The notes under the pieces were generated by a model, which was given only the letters and a program-made list of their open reading frames with translations, was not told the DNA's origin and did not search any database. Positions 63,891 through 64,000 of a stretch of DNA of 64,000 nucleotides are shown one piece after another. Made by a program: the position numbers and the translations under genes. Origin of the DNA: Roseicyclus mahoneyensis (GTDB taxonomy: Bacteria > Pseudomonadota > Alphaproteobacteria > Rhodobacterales > Rhodobacteraceae); the NCBI RefSeq assembly GCF_003148775.1, contig NZ_QGGW01000001.1, positions 620,001 to 684,000 of the forward strand. Direction: 5' to 3'. Each line of letters opens with the position of its first letter. The first letter of the stretch is position 1.

Positions 63891-64000
63891 TTACTGGGTC
63901 CCGTCCACAGACAGGACAAGCGCGGCCACATCGGGCAGATCGGGGTCGGCCTGCGCATCGGCCATGGCGAAATTCGCGCTGATCGCATCGGCCGACAATT
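63891..64000 (-). CDS. 3' end of a gene running out of the window
   Basis: An open minus-strand frame ends at the TAA at 63891-63893. The last residues read [20 protein letters not shown] and GTQ. They are too short to recognise a family. Confidence 0.45.
   Translation of the reverse strand, partial: LSADAISANFAMADAQADPDLPDVAALVLSVDGTQ

Overview
The window is high-GC chromosomal DNA from an alphaproteobacterium, almost certainly a member of the Rhodobacterales (Rhodobacter/Roseobacter group). The evidence is the gene content: an aglEFGAK alpha-glucoside operon joined to edd-eda, a PutA without a DNA-binding domain paired with an Lrp-type PutR, a trkA-trkH-hfq-hflX string, a heterotetrameric sarcosine oxidase operon, and ccmE/ccmI. 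Genes are packed tightly, with many ATGA/GTGA overlaps. I see no rRNA, CRISPR array, plasmid origin or intact prophage.

Positions 1-9,700 hold core genes, mostly on the minus strand: a ureohydrolase, an HNH nuclease, an esterase overlapping a 3-methyladenine glycosylase, an MFS transporter on the plus strand, and one long overlapping minus-strand run (cysS, cimA, an exported protein, a methyltransferase, a squalene/phytoene synthase-like protein). The 3' third of cysS is clearly poorer in GC than the rest. A MmcQ-like gene at 9,842 seems to be transcribed as a leaderless mRNA.

Positions 11,489-24,098 form a sugar cassette. AglE (binding protein), AglF and AglG (permeases) and AglK (ATPase) import alpha-glucosides. 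AglA hydrolyses them, with a GH1 beta-glucosidase beside it, and glucokinase phosphorylates the glucose. Edd and Eda supply the last two Entner-Doudoroff steps. The LacI-type AglR is divergent from aglE, and the intergenic region carries two similar palindromes. A different palindrome (TGTTAGCGCTAACA) lies before edd, and a second copy of its core lies at the left edge of the window.

Positions 24,200-56,420 are metabolic and envelope core genes: putR/putA, ccmE, murI, an acyltransferase, a second ureohydrolase, an M20 amidohydrolase, mazG, two outer-membrane proteins, hflX-hfq-trkH-trkA, an Atm1-type exporter, a LysM protein, a LOG-family protein, sodB, soxBDAG with two extra genes inside it, ccmI, ruvX and DUF1289. 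Two families of short intergenic repeats recur here and further left.

Positions 57,407-62,540 look like the eroded remains of a genomic island between dusA and a tRNA-Arg(CCG) gene. The stretch holds a decayed tyrosine-integrase 5' end next to the dusA start, an IS3-family remnant and an IS5-family remnant (both internally deleted), a 7TM-type histidine kinase with an OmpR-type response regulator, and an orphan small gene. An 8-bp direct repeat with 10-bp period lies upstream of the kinase. Beyond the tRNA the core resumes with ispG and the 3' end of one more gene.
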